Positions 43,269-56,511 of a DNA stretch of 64,000 bases are shown here, in pieces. How positions within the stretch are numbered: the stretch's first letter is position 1; each line of letters starts with the position of its first letter. The notes under the pieces are model-generated. The model was not told where the DNA came from, ran no database searches, and saw nothing but the letters and a program-made list of their open reading frames with translations. Origin of the DNA: Archegozetes longisetosus (lineage: Eukaryota > Arthropoda > Arachnida > Sarcoptiformes > Trhypochthoniidae); the NCBI GenBank assembly GCA_018873245.2, contig JAEMBT020000009.1, forward strand, positions 4,248,242-4,312,241, in the 5' to 3' direction. The position numbers and the translations under genes were made by a program.

Positions 43269-45890
43269 ATGGACACAAAGATTTTATTTAATCTACTTGT
43301 CATTAAATTATTCATTTCAATACTGATTTCTGTTGTTAATTGTTTTGAACTGTTTAGTAATGATCCTGATATTGATCGCAATTCGGTATTATTTTAAAAA
43401 TATAATTATATTATTTATAATTAAAATGATAACTATCGTTTAAAGTCCGAACTGATAGAATCACGTGGATTTATATCACAAATACATAATGTGATAACAG
43501 AAGATGGATATGTCATAACGATATTTCGTATAATAAATCCTTATCTGAAGAAATCATCAAAACTCTATCCAATCTTTTTGCAACATGGATTTGCACAAAG
43601 TTCCGACGTATGGCTTATCACAGATTACGGTTTCATTGGTAATGATGGTGTTTATATCGAAAACAATAATTTAGTTAATAATTGCTCGTCAATAAATTCT
43701 TATGGAAGAACACTGGCTTTTGTATTGTCTGCCTGTGGTTTTGATGTGTGGATAGGAAACTTTAGAGGAACTAAGTATTCATCTCATCTATTTCTAAACC
43801 CAAATAAAGGTATGAGAGGAAATGAGATATACGTTTGAATTAGATTTTGTAAAATTGATTCATCTCTAAGTAGGTTTTTAAAATTATTATTAAGTTTTAT
43901 AAAAAAAAGCATAAAAATTTTTGTTAGACCTAAAGTTTTGGTCATTTAACATCGATCACTTCAGTGCTTATGATATAACAGCTATGATTCAGTATATTTT
44001 GAAAACTACAGAAAGCGGTAAATGGCTGAAAAATTGTCACAAGTGACTAAAATATTTAATAATTTCTTATATTGATGATTTCTTAGGAACTATAGGATAT
44101 ATTGGTCATTCGATAGGGAATACAGTCGTTTTTCAATTATTATCAGCACAAAATAAATATTCAAATTTAATCAAACCTTTCATAGCATTGGCACCTTTTG
44201 TATATCTTTCAAAAATTACTTCCATATTAAGAATATTTGGATTGATCGAACCTCTATTAAGGTTAAGCCATTGAAGAATTTTCACTTAGAGCAAAAAATA
44301 ATTAGTTTATTCACAGCTTAAACTTGATACCAGTCATAAGATTTGGATCTCTTCCGCAATTAATTGGAAGATATTTTTGTGGAAACTCCTTGTTCAAAGA
44401 AATATGTGTTTTAATTGTCTTTCTGATTGGAGGTTTTGATTATCAACAGTTAGATTTTGTAAGCAATAATAAATCCTAAATCATTCATACTGACGATTGA
44501 GCATTAGGAACGAAAGTAATAAATTTGAAGGTTTTTTTATAAAATTAATCGTAGGTAAATTTTAAAACGCGTACTGAAAGCTTAGCTGTCAACGCGTCAC
44601 ATAACTTATATTTTGTTGCAATTTGATTTTTTAATGTTATATCGATTACTGCTTGAATATTATGCTAATTAAAGCAGCTTCGTGGCTCTGAGTAGTGTGT
44701 CTGATATCAAATCTCTAGGTCTCGGATTTAATACTTTCGTATTCGAATTTTTACCTCTGAAACTTTTCTTTTAATTCTTCATATATTTTACATGCAAGAC
44801 ATGTGTTTTTTATTTGTAAACATATCGCTTGAATTTGAATAATATTCAATTTTGAAAATGAGTTCATTTAATGTTTTAATATATATTTTTATCGAAGTAA
44901 TTGACATTACTTAGGAAGATAGAAATAATATAATTATAATGTGGTCATTAATTTTCAGTCATATTCTTTGTAATTATCATTATCACAATTAAACATTTTC
45001 TAGTTGATCTTTTGTTATAATGTTCTCAACTATTTAAAGTTTAGAAAAAATAATCATAAATTGAAGAAATCTCTTAAGGAAAAACTTTACCTAAAAGTTT
45101 CAGAGATAAAACTTGAATATGAAAGTACCGTAACCGAGACCTAGAGGTTTGATACCCAACGCACTGTCTCAGAGCTACGAAGCCTCTTTAGCTAACCTTT
45201 TAATCAACCAGTAATCGATATAGCTTTTAAAAAATAGAGTTGCAAGAAATGCCATGTAACGCATTGGCGGCTAATTTTATTAGTATTTGTATTAAAATGT
45301 ACCTATGATTGATTCTATAAAAAAAATTAAAAATTTAAGACGTTCGTACTTGATGTTACATTGTGAGAAGTTTTGATTTTTTCTGAAATCTGGGATAAAA
45401 GCAGGCATTACTGAAGTAAGAATTTTTAATAAAATTTTTCAGACACTGATTCCTCGATTGTTTGCTCACTATCCTGATAACCCGACATCACTAGTTGCGG
45501 CACACATAGGTCAAAGAATAAATATTGGAAATTTTGCTTATTATGATTATGGAATGGAGAGAAATTTGAAAGTTTATGGCCAAACTGATCCACCAAATTA
45601 TAATTTATCTAAAATTGATTCGAAATATATCGTTCTTGTGTCAGGTCTGAAAGATATTCTTTCGGATCCAACTGATGTTGATGAACTTAGAAGTCAATTA
45701 TCAGGTTTTGATGTTTAACATTTTACTAAACATTCAATATTGAAATTTTTCATGTATTTGTTTAGTTCCCTTATATGAAGACTATGTAATTCCACATAGA
45801 CCTTGGTCACATTCAGACTTTCTCTACGCTCTTAATGTTGGAAAATACATAAACGCACACATTCTCAGAATTCTTGATTCTTTTAATTAA
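43269..45890 (+). CDS. Acid lipase-like protein B (7 exons), mosaic of A and C
   Basis: Exons: 43269-43385, 43446-43809, 43928-44017, 44087-44261, 44317-44458, 45443-45704, 45766-45890; 424 residues. The N-terminus has a strongly hydrophobic signal-peptide-like stretch ending near 'VVNCFELF'. Ser199 is in GHSIG, the standard form; Asp in SDPTDV and His in WSHSDF complete the catalytic triad. All splice sites are GT-AG. Exon 1, intron 1 and the first part of exon 2 are nearly identical to lipase C, while from about 43555 onward the gene follows lipase A. Intron 5 is unusually long (984 nt) because of an inverted-repeat element at 44549-45310. Expected to be a secreted digestive or lysosomal lipase like its neighbours. 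Confidence 0.86.
44549..45310. mobile_element. Foldback element in lipase B intron 5
   Basis: Inverted arms of roughly 230-260 bp: the outer ends read TCGTAGGTAAATTTTA (left) and TCATAGGTACATTTTA (from the right). Deeper in, CTCTAGGTCTCGG at about 44725 pairs with CCGAGACCTAGAG at about 45140. No coding capacity. Lipases A and C lack it, so it inserted in B after duplication. Confidence 0.78.
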
Positions 45891-46601
45891 TTAATTCGTC
45901 AATTTTTATTTATCTTGCATTATGAATTGTTATTTTGTATTATTTTTATGTATTATTACAATGCATTATAGCGCAAATTTTCAAATGTATAGTTAGGCAT
46001 TAAATGTTAGAATTGGTTTGGAGTTTCTTTTAAGTTTAAATTTTAAAAACGTGATAAACAAATTAAACCACATGACAGAATTTACACATGCATGATTGAG
46101 GCCCGAGGATCCAATTTCGGTGTTTTATGTTTGATCGCTAAAAGTTGCAAGAAACCACAAATTTCTGTATATATATTGAAAGTATAGAATAGTTAATGTG
46201 ATTTATTATACTAATAACACATATAAGGAACATGACAATGAGAAAACAGAAGTACTAAGTAACTGGGCTTAATTTTCAATGTATTTTCTAGAAAATGTGC
46301 TAAATCTCAATTCAAATTACTCAGGGTTACGCGACTGCATAACGCCATTACGTATTATTGTTCTATAGATTTTGATGTGCACTTGAGAAATAAAACCCTT
46401 TCTTTTCATAAAATAATTGGTAAGAAATTAAGACTTTTAAATTTTTATCTAACGTGATATAAGGCGGTCTTATCAAAAGAATAAAAGTTGAGTATTACGA
46501 AAAAAGGTGTTTTCGTAAAGTATTGAAAACATAAAGTGCACATCTTTTGCTAAAAAGCACATGTCATTACGATAAAATAAAATGCATAATTTCTTAATAA
46601 T

Positions 46602-46793
46602 GTGCATGGAGTTAATGGCCAGCAAATCACTGAAATTAATCGCAATCAAATTATTATGATGTTAGGAAAAGGTGTAGAATCTAGAAATATCGCATGCACT
46701 TTAGACTATAATGCTATTAAAAGATGGGCTGAAAGGTTTGGTCAAACAGATATTAAGGTTAAGCTTTTCTTTGAAAACTCTTGTTACATATAA
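46602..46793 (+). pseudogene. Tc1-like transposase N-terminal fragment
   Basis: A 63-codon frame reading 'QITEINRNQIIMMLGKGVES', 'RNIACTL' and 'AIKRWAERFGQT', which has the pattern of the first helix-turn-helix of Tc1-type transposases. It stops before the linker; no catalytic region or terminal repeats found nearby. Confidence 0.55.
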
Positions 46794-47213
46794 AATCAAA
46801 TATGAGTAATACATATCACGAAGCGATCAATCTGCCATAGATATCTTTGGGTCATATACTAAATGTTAGTGACATATTTAATTTACTAATGAATTTAAAT
46901 CTTCTAAGAAATTTTGATAATTCTGTTATATTTTTTTCTATTTGGATATTTTAAAAGTATAACATGTTATAATAAAAGATAAGATTTTCATACTCATAGT
47001 TCTCTTATCAAATTTGATGAAGAAAAGAATATCTTATTGATAGGAAGGACTTTATTTCTTGATAGTAAATTTATATAAAAGTTGTTGAAAAAACTCGAGA
47101 ACCTTAACTCTTGATTATTTTAAAACTTCACACATTTTTAACGTGTTATTATCCTGTAATTCTAATTGATCAAAATTTTTTAAAACTGAGTTTTCCTTTT
47201 TTATTTAATTGCA

Positions 47214-47267
47214 GGCATTAATTGACCTAAAGATGCAGGCATTAATTGACCTAAAGATGCAGGCATC
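47214..47267. repeat. Two-copy tandem repeat, 24-bp unit
   Basis: The unit GCAGGCATTAATTGACCTAAAGAT occurs twice in a row, followed by a partial third copy (GCAGGCAT). Confidence 0.9.
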
Positions 47268-47579
47268 TAAAACTTCTGCTTACTCCTGAAAAGACTAAAC
47301 TTTCATTTTCATTTTTAAGCACTCATAAAATCTTAATTTGAATCTAACAAAATATTAACAAATATTAATTTGAATTCTACTTTTAAGTTTTATAATTTAA
47401 TATTAGGGAGAGTTTTTGCATTCAAATCGTCAGAAGAGTTTATATTAAATAGTTAAGATATGATATTTTATATATTAAGCTTGCTTTTATAAAACTTAGC
47501 GATACTTTGATAAACACATAATAAAATCCTTAGTAAAGCTGTTTAAGAAATTTACTTACTGATACAGTAACATTTTAAT

Positions 47580-47660
47580 ATAGTGATGCTCCTTACGGTG
47601 AAACGTTGTTATAGTGAACGTGAATTATCTGTCTGTGGGACTTCATCATATTAAGGCTTA
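47580..47660. repeat. Isolated pogo/Tigger-like transposon end
   Basis: Read from 47660 leftward it gives ACAGTTAAGCCTTAATATGA then a TCACTATAACAACG stretch, like the ends of pogo-group elements (CAGT.A..C.T.ATATAACGAAC). No partner end nearby. Confidence 0.45.
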
Positions 47661-47756
47661 ACTGTAGTAAATAGTTGTTAAATTTGAATTGTAAAACAAA
47701 TTTAAGATTTAACCATTGACTATACAAGTTAAAATGCAACCTATTCGAAAATATAA

Positions 47757-47802
47757 ATTAGTTTTAAAGATCCAATTGTCTGGACTATTCTGCTAATGTC
47801 TG
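47757..47802. repeat. Isolated mariner terminal repeat
   Basis: TTTTAAAGATCCAATTGTC followed by GGACTATTCTGCTAA matches the right end of the mariner at 14311-15665. It abuts the left limit of the duplicated lipase flank. Confidence 0.75.
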
Positions 47803-48192
47803 ATAACATTATAGGCTAAAGTTCGTAATTTTTGAAGATACGAAAGTTCTTAGCCTTTCAGGATTGTATCAAAAATATTTGATAATTTATTTTTCGCTAT
47901 TTTAATACTATTAAGAGTAATTATATTAATCAAATAGGGCCATCTTATAATTTAATTAATAGATTATGAAAATTTTCTTCAAAATTAATTTAAAAGATTT
48001 TTGAACTCATTTAAAATTAATTAGAATTACAAATTTCTAGACTGAAAATTCAAGAGAAATGAGGGCTCAACTAACTATTCATGAAGTCAAAACATAAATT
48101 ATGACTGAATTTTTATAGTTTTATTAAACATAAAATTTTATGTTCTCAACATTGGATGAAAAGTTTTCTTCTAAACCTTTTCTCGATCTGCA

Positions 48193-49865
48193 ATGGACAC
48201 AAAGATTTTATTTAATCTACTTGTCATTAAACTATTCATTTCAATACTGATTTCTGTTGTTAATTGTTTTGAACTGTTTAGTAATGATCCTGATATTGAT
48301 CGCAATTCGGTATTAATTTAAAAATATGATTATATTATTTATAATTAAAATGATAACTATCGTTTAAAGTCCGAACTGATAGAATCACGTGGATTTATAT
48401 CACAAACACATAATGTGATAACAGAAGATGGATATATAATAACGATATTTCGTATAATAAATCCTTATCTGAAGAAATCATCAAAACCCTATCCAATCCT
48501 TTTACAACACGGGTTCATTCAAAATTCTGACATGTGGCTTATCACAAGTCCAGGTATCATAGAGAGTGATGGCATTTACGTTGAAGATAATACGTTAGTT
48601 AATAATTGTTCTTCAATTGATTCTTATGGACGAACATCAGCTTTTGTATTGTCTGCGTGCGGCTATGATGTATGGATAGGAAATATCAGAGGAAATAAGT
48701 ATTCATCACACCTATTTCTTGATCCAGATAGAGGTCTGAGAAGGGAACAGGATTTTGATAGGAATAGGTTTTGTAAAATTTACATCTTTTCTTAGACAAG
48801 AAGTTTTGGTCATTCACTATGGATCACTTCAGTGCTTATGACTTAACAGCAATGATTCAGTATGTTTTGCAAACTACAAACAGCGGTAAAACTTATTCAA
48901 ATTTTGGTAATTCAGTGAAATTTTATTATAAAACAATTAATATCATAGAAACGATCGGATATATCGGTCACTCGTTGGGAAATCTAATTTCTTTTCAACT
49001 ATTATCATCACAAACAGAATATTCTAAACTAATCAAACCATTCATAGCTATGGGCCCTTTTGTATATCTTTCACACGTCAAATCTCCTTTACTAAGATTC
49101 ATAACATCGCTCGAGCCGTTGTTGAGGTTAACAGAATTTTTAAATTTTACTTCAGATCAAATCAAATTTTTTTTTCAGTTCTGAAGTCATACCTTTTCCA
49201 GCACTTGGACCACTTAGTATCTTGATCGGAAGATATTTTTGTGGTAACTCTTTATTTAAAGAATTCTGCGTTTTATTCGACTTTTTATTTGGAGGCTTTG
49301 ATTATCCAAATCTTAATAAAGTAAGGATTAGTTCATTACTTGCTATGATATGGTTTTTAGAGTTGAGATGAGAATTTTTCAAACAAAATGAAATCTTTTT
49401 CAGACATTTATTCCTCGTCTATTTGCTCGCTTCCCGGACAGCACTTCATCGCTAGCTTTAGCCCACTGCGGACAAGTCCTTAACATAGGAAACTTTGCTT
49501 ATTATGATTATGGAGTAGAGAAAAATCTAAAAATTTATAGACAACCAGAACCACCAAATTATGACTTATCAAAGATTGATTCAAAATATATTGTTTTAAT
49601 GTCAGGTCTAAATGATTATCTCTCTGATCAAGGGGATATTGATTTACTAAGAAATCAATTAAAAGGTAATAATAGATTAGATTTTAGTTTGAATATAATG
49701 ACTAAGATTTGATAAAATGTTTCATTTCTAGTTCCTTTGTATGAAGACTATATTGTTCCATATAGACTTTGGACACATTCAGACTTTCTCTTTGCAAACA
49801 GTTTAGGCAAATACATAAACCCACACATTTTAAAAATTCTTGATTCACTCAAATTACAGAATTGA
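48193..49865 (+). CDS. Acid lipase-like protein C (7 exons)
   Basis: Exons: 48193-48309, 48370-48733, 48796-48885, 48949-49126, 49179-49320, 49404-49665, 49732-49865; 428 residues. Same exon phases as A and B; exon 4 has one extra codon and the last exon three more. Hydrophobic N-terminal signal-like segment. Catalytic Ser199 in GHSLG, Asp in LSDQGDIDLL, His in WTHSDF. The exon 2 donor (GTCTGA) is weaker than in the other copies (GTATGA) and should be checked. It is the most diverged in exons 2-7. Expected to hydrolyse neutral lipids outside cells or in lysosomes. Confidence 0.86.
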
Positions 49866-50978
49866 TTTGGAATACATCTTATGGCTAGAGATTAATTACG
49901 TTTAAAAAGAGTATTTGGAATTTATCTTATTTATATTAAGATAAAAATCATAAAAATTTATTTGATTGAGCTAAAAATAAACTTCAGAAACTTTGAAATT
50001 GTTGTTACATAAATCTCAAAAGAAAGAGCAAAATAACTACATATAAAACATAAAGCGTTATGAAAGAGCAAAAATTTTCTGATTTAATAATATATTTTTT
50101 CACTTCTTTTGTATCGTGAACAATAATTACCTGTCGCTGGATTTTATAATCTAAATATAAATTCAATTTGAAATTTATCTATTATGAGTTTTCATGATTT
50201 CCTAATCAGATGATTATACGAATTTAATTAAAGTTGGTCATTTACAAATCATAAGTAAACCAACTTTTTGCTTCCTACCACATGATTGCTTTGAATATAC
50301 CAAACTATGTGAAGTTGTTCGTAAGTGAGAATTTCGATATAAGTATTAATAATAAAATGACTTATGAAAAGGTGCCAATCACCAAGTTAGGGCAACATTA
50401 AAATTGAGGAATATTATATGAATCAAGAGAAGGCCATTAAAAGTTTTACTTTGAGTGGTAATGAAACCATAAGGTAAATTCGAATCAGTTAGTGTTATAA
50501 TTCTTTTTGTATTTATATCATTTATAAATATGCAGATTTTACTTGAAGTTAGTGAGAGATTTGAGTTTGTAGTAACCAAACACAGAAGATTTCTACTAGC
50601 TCAGCCACTGTGTATTTCTATTTCAAAGCTTATTTACGAGAATTTTAAAAAGCTAGCTTATCAAAAATACACTGCCAAAAGTAAATCTTAAGAGAAAAAA
50701 CAAAAATATTTAGATAGATAATAAATTGGTGAAATATGCGTGTAGTTTAAATTTTAGAAAAAAATATCCATTTTTATGCAAAATAAAAGAGAGAATTTAC
50801 AGGCTTATTTCACAAGTTGAATAGATTTTAATGATATATGATGTTGAGATAGAAAAAGTACGTATTTACTTAGAATTCATAACATAAATTGTCACTAAAT
50901 ATACTTATCGGATGAGGATATCAATTTTGCAAAAGTAAATCCAGTCAGTAATTCATTATTTTACTCGTAATAGCCAAA
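49866..50978. other. Intergenic, no gene recognised
   Basis: AT-rich; the 66-codon minus frame at 50379-50579 has no recognisable homology. Confidence 0.4.
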
Positions 50979-51541
50979 CTACCGGTTTACCTGACTTCGT
51001 CTTATATGTCACTATAGTTTAATAGTTAATGTTTTGACTTAGACTCAGAAAATATGCTTTTACATGTAATTATATCTTGAGGTTTAATTTATGTGTAACT
51101 GTATTTTATTTTCTGTAATTATTTTAATTTCTGTAATAATGTGGGCGTTAATGATTATTAAGACTTTTACTGGTAATTAATACTTATCTAATATCTCATT
51201 AATTATCAGCGAAGTATTATCAGAACAATCATTTGCCGTTTGTTCACTCATTTTTTTATTAGTCACTAAAAGCATGACTTTCTTTGTTAGAACTTACTTT
51301 CATGTATCAAAAACTTTTTGATACAAACATTTTTACAGTTTTACTTTCATTTAGCTTAAAGTTTGGTAAAAATAACTCACTTTATTACTTAAATGTCACC
51401 ATACCTCGAGAGAACCATTATTTTAGTAAAACTTATGAAGCTCTTGAGTTATAGTTACATGTAAATATACCTCGAGGTCTAGTTACACTATAGTCCTCTC
51501 GACATATAATTGCATGTAAATGGATGTCAGATAAACCGGTA
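50979..51541. mobile_element. Inverted-repeat element (TACCGGTTTA ends)
   Basis: Ends TACCGGTTTACCTGAC and TACCGGTTTATCTGAC (from the right) bound about 563 bp. Inside, ACATGTAAT/ATATACCTCGAG phrases recur in both orientations. No coding capacity. Confidence 0.65.
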
Positions 51542-51599
51542 AATATATATTATTTTAGAAAAATAGAAGTATTTTTATATTTGTTTATCGAAGAACTGA

Positions 51600-52020
51600 A
51601 TTGGTATCATTTTCAGCAACCTAACGGACTTTAGTTCTCATTCCCACAAAAAGGCACTGGAAATAACTTAGGTTGAACGTTTTGAGTTTAAGATTGACTC
51701 TTTTAACTAGTTGCTCAACCACAGTTACTGTCCATCTATTTGCATAAACTCTACTATTGATTTCAGCCCAAAGTTCTTCTATAGACGGAACCAAAAGGAG
51801 ATTTTCGTTGCGCTGCATATATCGCATATAAAGCTTACCGTAAACTTCAATGGTCTCGAGCATAATGAGCTGATGCCAAGTCGGACCAGAATATAAAACT
51901 CCGGACATAATGGAATTTACGGATAAATGGCATCAACTTCTTCGTAATACACTCAGTTTTATACACTTTTGCATTAATATCGCCCCGCGATCTTAAAATA
52001 TGCATTAGAACGATCATTGA
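51600..52020 (-). pseudogene. Tc1-type transposase relic
   Basis: Read from about 51990 downward: an 'AKVYKT' like stretch and 'LMPFI.KF' in shifting frames, then 'SGVLYSGPTWHQLI' and 'VPSIEELWAEINSRVYANRW' followed by 'VVEQLVKRVN'. The last parts resemble the Tc1 block around the third catalytic residue (SPDLNPIENLWxxLxxxVYxNxR), with the PDLNP part altered. No inverted ends located. Confidence 0.6.
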
Positions 52021-52886
52021 AATCAATTTATAATGTAAAATTTTCCAATCATTTCTCGGCGTTCATATTAATTTAAATTATCCATACTTTGTATTATTAA
52101 TTTTTGCATAAAATATTTCACACCAATCAAAAGTAGAAATTATTGGCTTTATATTGGTGTATAGAAAATTATTTGAAGGATTCGGCAACAAGAGATACTA
52201 TCACGTGAACTTTTACAAAATTTTTATCCTCACTCGATACATAGATTTTAGCAAACTATTGGATAACACGCTAGCATCAAACATCAAATAAAATGAAAGT
52301 TTCAATTTATTTTGCAATATACTTGTCGCACTGAGATGACCTGAAAAAAAGACTAACGCTCCTAATCATTACCTTAAAAATACTTCAATTTAATGAACTT
52401 TTAATTATCATCAAAATAGATATTCAAACTATTTAGTATAAAAGCTTTAAATTGTGGTACATTGCCAATAAATTTAAGATGGATATAAAGTATAAATTCA
52501 ATAATTAATATAATAAAAATAATTAAATGAAAAAATAAGTTCTATATTACATCTATTCTTTTACATTAAACCCACCACTTGGCTTAAAAGTGGAAAGGTC
52601 TCTTTTCGCGATACCTACACCTAATGTCCCATTCTTTCTCTTCTCTTCTATTATGCGATTGTTATTTAGCTGAGAGTAAAGCCTTGAAAAGTCTGATCAT
52701 ATGATCCTGTTTTCAGTTCTTCACTCAAACCACTACTTCTAATAATATAATTACGTAAGAACATGAGCATTAGATAATTGAGTTTAACATAAAATAGAAA
52801 CTTAAAATATTGTATATATCCTCATTAATCCGTAACAAATTGAGCGGCTTTAAATATTCCAAAAATTATGGCGAAGAATGTATTTA
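52021..52886. other. Intergenic, 3' side of ABCH1
   Basis: AT-rich; no gene or repeat identified. Confidence 0.4.
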
Positions 52887-55597
52887 TTATTTTTTCTTAA
52901 TCAGAATTATAGCCAATACTATAAAAAGTAGACTTGAAAACAGATTAACAACAAACCCATACAATACACTAAGTTTTCGTAAACCATATCCTTTAAACAT
53001 AACATCGTTAATCGCATTAAGAGGTAGTAATAGAGGACTCAAATAGAATATGTCTCTCAGGGGTCGGTCCAGCGATTCAATCGGCCAAATGATACCTGAA
53101 CTAAACAGTTGTGGAAGTGTTATAAAGCTTGTGAGTATTAGTGATACAAACTCATGATTTACTATCGAGGATAATAGAAATCCTGTTGATATGGAATTAA
53201 TGGCTTGAGATAAAAAGAGGAAAAATAATAATACTATTGAGCCCTCATTTCTGTTGTTGAATGTGAAGAAAAGTATGAGAAACATGAGTAATACTTGTAT
53301 TAATGCTAATATTATATTGGATATCAAGTGTGATATTAGGACCAATTTGTAACTTACACCAGCAATCAATGACCTTTCAAAGAGACCATCTTTTCGTTCT
53401 ACCAGTAATGCGAGTGAAGATATGATCATTGATGAAAAATATAGCATATGTAACAAAAATCCAGATAAATAGTAGTCTTTAGTAGAAATATTTTCACTAT
53501 AGGAAGTTTTCTGGACTGATATCGGAGTTTCAAAAGATGTCGAACTTTTTTCGTTATAAACCATAACTAAAAATTTTTCTAAAGATTTTTGTAAAGAAGC
53601 CATGAAATTTTACCATAAGTGACTATTGAATTATCGAGATATAGATGTAAACTGCTTTCATCTATGGTTTTATTGTCTATATTAAATGGATCTTCAATTC
53701 TGTCGTCAATAGCTTGAGAATAGTTTTGTTTGAAATGAATAACAGCTACCGCTTTGTTATTGTGTATGGAATTTAATGCCGAATCGAGTGTCGAATAGTT
53801 GACAGGTTTAATGATGTGTTGATCAATGCTCATCAATGATGATAAAAATTTGTGACTATAAAATGGATCCATATCTTCATTAAAGATTGCTGTTTCAATC
53901 TATAATGATAAAATCTTATCAGATTATACTTGACATAATCATAAAGGCTTAAGCTCATTCTCTGATGAGATTTCTAATATTGTGCCAAAACTTGACAAAT
54001 ACAGTCTCGGAAACTCAATTGTTCGGAAACTCAAGGCCAACAGATTTCATGGTCAGAACTCAATTCGACTAAGTTTTAACTAAATCGAAAATATTACATT
54101 TACTTTGATGGAAAATAAAAATTATGATTTTAAAAGTATAACATAAACATTTTTCAAATCTAGTTGAATTTTCAATCAATATCGTTTGTTAGATGCATAA
54201 AAATTTCTAATTTCTTTACCAGTACTAGAGTACTATTTATATTAAAGATCTTAAACTTAATTTCAGACTCTTATTTAATTGCTGTAAAGTTTAGTATCAA
54301 TAAAAGAAATCACGACATTGATGAAGCTTTGTAGCCTTGGGGGAAAATGTTTCGAAATTCATACATATGTTATTGGTTTGCTGAACGTCAGACAAAACGT
54401 CAGTGCCTGTATGGCTGGCAATAGAATAACAGGATACTTGGATAACCCATTTGACTGATTTTCAGAAAATTCCTTCGAATCAAAATTAAGATGATCCAAA
54501 ATATTGTTCCCCAATTCTGACCTTTAGAAATATTTTCTAACTTTTTGTCTTCAATTGGATCACAAGTCAACGAATTTAGATTACAATTAATTTTATTTCT
54601 ATCTGCTTCACAGCTTTTATCCGTATTGTCATCAATCTGACAAAGTTTCAGAAATATTTTTTCTAAGCTTGTTTCATTATATTTTTCCATAAGAACAGAA
54701 GGTTTTTCTTCCACTAACAATTTTCCGTTTCTCATGAATGCGACTCTATTTGCATGAGTTGCTTCTTCTACATATTGCGTAACAAATAGAATAGTCAATC
54801 CCTGTTCACATCTGTTGTAAAGATATTTCCAAATTTGACTGGTTGTCACCAAATCTATTCCAACAGTTGGTTCATCAAGAATTATAAGTTTTGATTCATT
54901 AAGCAAAGCGATTGCGAGTGAAACTATTCTTTGTTGGCCCCCTGATAATTCACTTATAAGTCTATTACCCTCAGGAATACTCATGACTTCATCTAATTTT
55001 TCTTTTCTGTTAAACAGAAAAATCTCTATTAATAAATTTTTATTTAGATGAAATGAATCTGTTTTCTGAATAATTATGGTTGCATTTAATCATATAGAAA
55101 CAGTTATCTCGTTCTAATTGAAAGCTATTATAAAAATGAAGGAAAATGATAATTGAAAGGCTATTTTTAAATGAAATAAATTTATCAAATTTGAAATTGT
55201 ATTTTCGAGTATTAAAAGAATGTTGCTGATCATTTGGCAAGGCATAATTCGTATATTTCATTTCTTACCTTTTAATGTAATCCTGTTTAGAAATTCGAAA
55301 AATTCTGGCAAAATAATCAAAAGTTTGATTAACAGTGAATTGTAGACATAGAGCACATTCTTGAGGCATATAACTTATCATACTATTAGCTAAACCCGGT
55401 TCATGGCCTAAAACAATAATAGAACCATTTTTAGGTTTAATTCTACCTAAAATCAGTCTTAGAAGAGTAGTCTTTCCACAACCACTCGGACCAAGAAGTG
55501 CGTAAACATCATTTTGACTAATTTTCGCACTAATTTTACTGAGTATTACTTGTTTTTTATATTTAAATGAAACTCCATTAATATTAATTGCATCCAT
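52887..55597 (-). pseudogene. ABCH-type ABC half-transporter 1, with two frameshifts
   Basis: Reverse-orientation half transporter (ATPase domain first, then membrane domain) of arthropod subfamily H. Exons (minus): 55269-55597, 54365-55006, 52887-53899; phases 2 and 0. Walker A GPSGCGKTT (36-44), Q-loop Gln79 in YMPQE, signature LSGGQQR (130-136), Walker B LIILDEP (150-156) and D-loop GID. The H-loop position has Gln187 (VTQY) instead of His. Exon 3 encodes an extracellular part and an ABC-2-type membrane domain ending in KKK. Compared with copy 2, one base is missing near 54420 (exon 2, first membrane helix) and another near 53620 (exon 3), each breaking the frame. It is either a recent pseudogene or affected by sequence errors. 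Expected role if intact: export of lipids or foreign compounds. Confidence 0.78.
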
Positions 55598-55827
55598 TCT
55601 ACGAGGCTTAGTAAAAAGTGATTAATATTTTTCTCAATTCTTAGAAAATCTAAGTTTCTTATTTCTGATAGTAAAACAGGTATTGAAGGCCTTCTTGTAA
55701 TAACAGGTAAAGACTTTACACGCAACTCAATAGATGATTAAAATATTTTACATTACCAGTTTTTCAGTTGAAAAAATGAAATTCTAAGTATTTAACTTAG
55801 TAGTTGGCCTTCAAATAAAAGCTAATT

Positions 55828-56511
55828 ATAGTAAAAGCTCGATATAACAAACCTTGTGTAAAAGAATTAACAAACACACTATAGGTACACCGAAGTATGT
55901 AAGCATTCGATATAAACAATATTTGTGTGAAATGCAGTCAAAACTTGACTTAGAAATAAAGGCATACTTAAAGTTTGCTAAATAGAGCAAACTCTTTAAT
56001 ATGACATAAAAATTGGGATTTATTGTAAATTAATATAAAAAATAAATTATTGACTAAAGCTACATATGCATTTACTATTGTTTATGTTTATTTTTTATAG
56101 TAATAAACAATGTTCCCCTATTCTATGCTATATCAAAGAGTTCGAGCTAATTAGCAAACTTTATATATAACTTTATTTCCAAGTCAAGTTTTGACTGCAG
56201 CTTACATATTTCTTACTAATAGAGCTTTTATCAATTTTCTAGAAGGGTGAAAATTAAGTTTTCAACTTAAGACTGATATCAAACTCTGATTTTTAGATCT
56301 TGGGTTTAGGTTTTAATGTTTTTAAGAATAATATTCAGACAAAGATAACAGATTTTTAAAAATAAGTATTTCTATTGATTGTGTTAATATTAGCTATTGA
56401 TTCATCTGCTCTAGAATCTGAAATATTCTAACTTTCGATATAACATACAGCCCGATGTAACGAACAAAAACTTCGTCCCATAAGTGTTCGTTATATTGAA
56501 CTCTCACTGTA
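55828..56511. mobile_element. pogo/Tigger-like foldback MITE
   Basis: Ends TATAGTAAAAGCTCGATATAAC (left) and TACAGTGAGAGTTCAATATAAC (from the right) form inverted repeats of pogo type. Internal arms also pair: CAGTCAAAACTTGACTT at about 55938 with AAGTCAAGTTTTGACTG at about 56180, and AAAGTTTGCTAA with TTAGCAAACTTT. No coding capacity. Confidence 0.72.

Larger units (their letters stand above)
46794..48192. other. Lipase C upstream region with repeat fragments
   Basis: No gene. Contains the short tandem repeat at 47214-47265, transposon ends at 47580-47802, and from about 47835 to 48192 a copy of the lipase B 5' flank (42380-43268 without the MITE). Confidence 0.5.
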
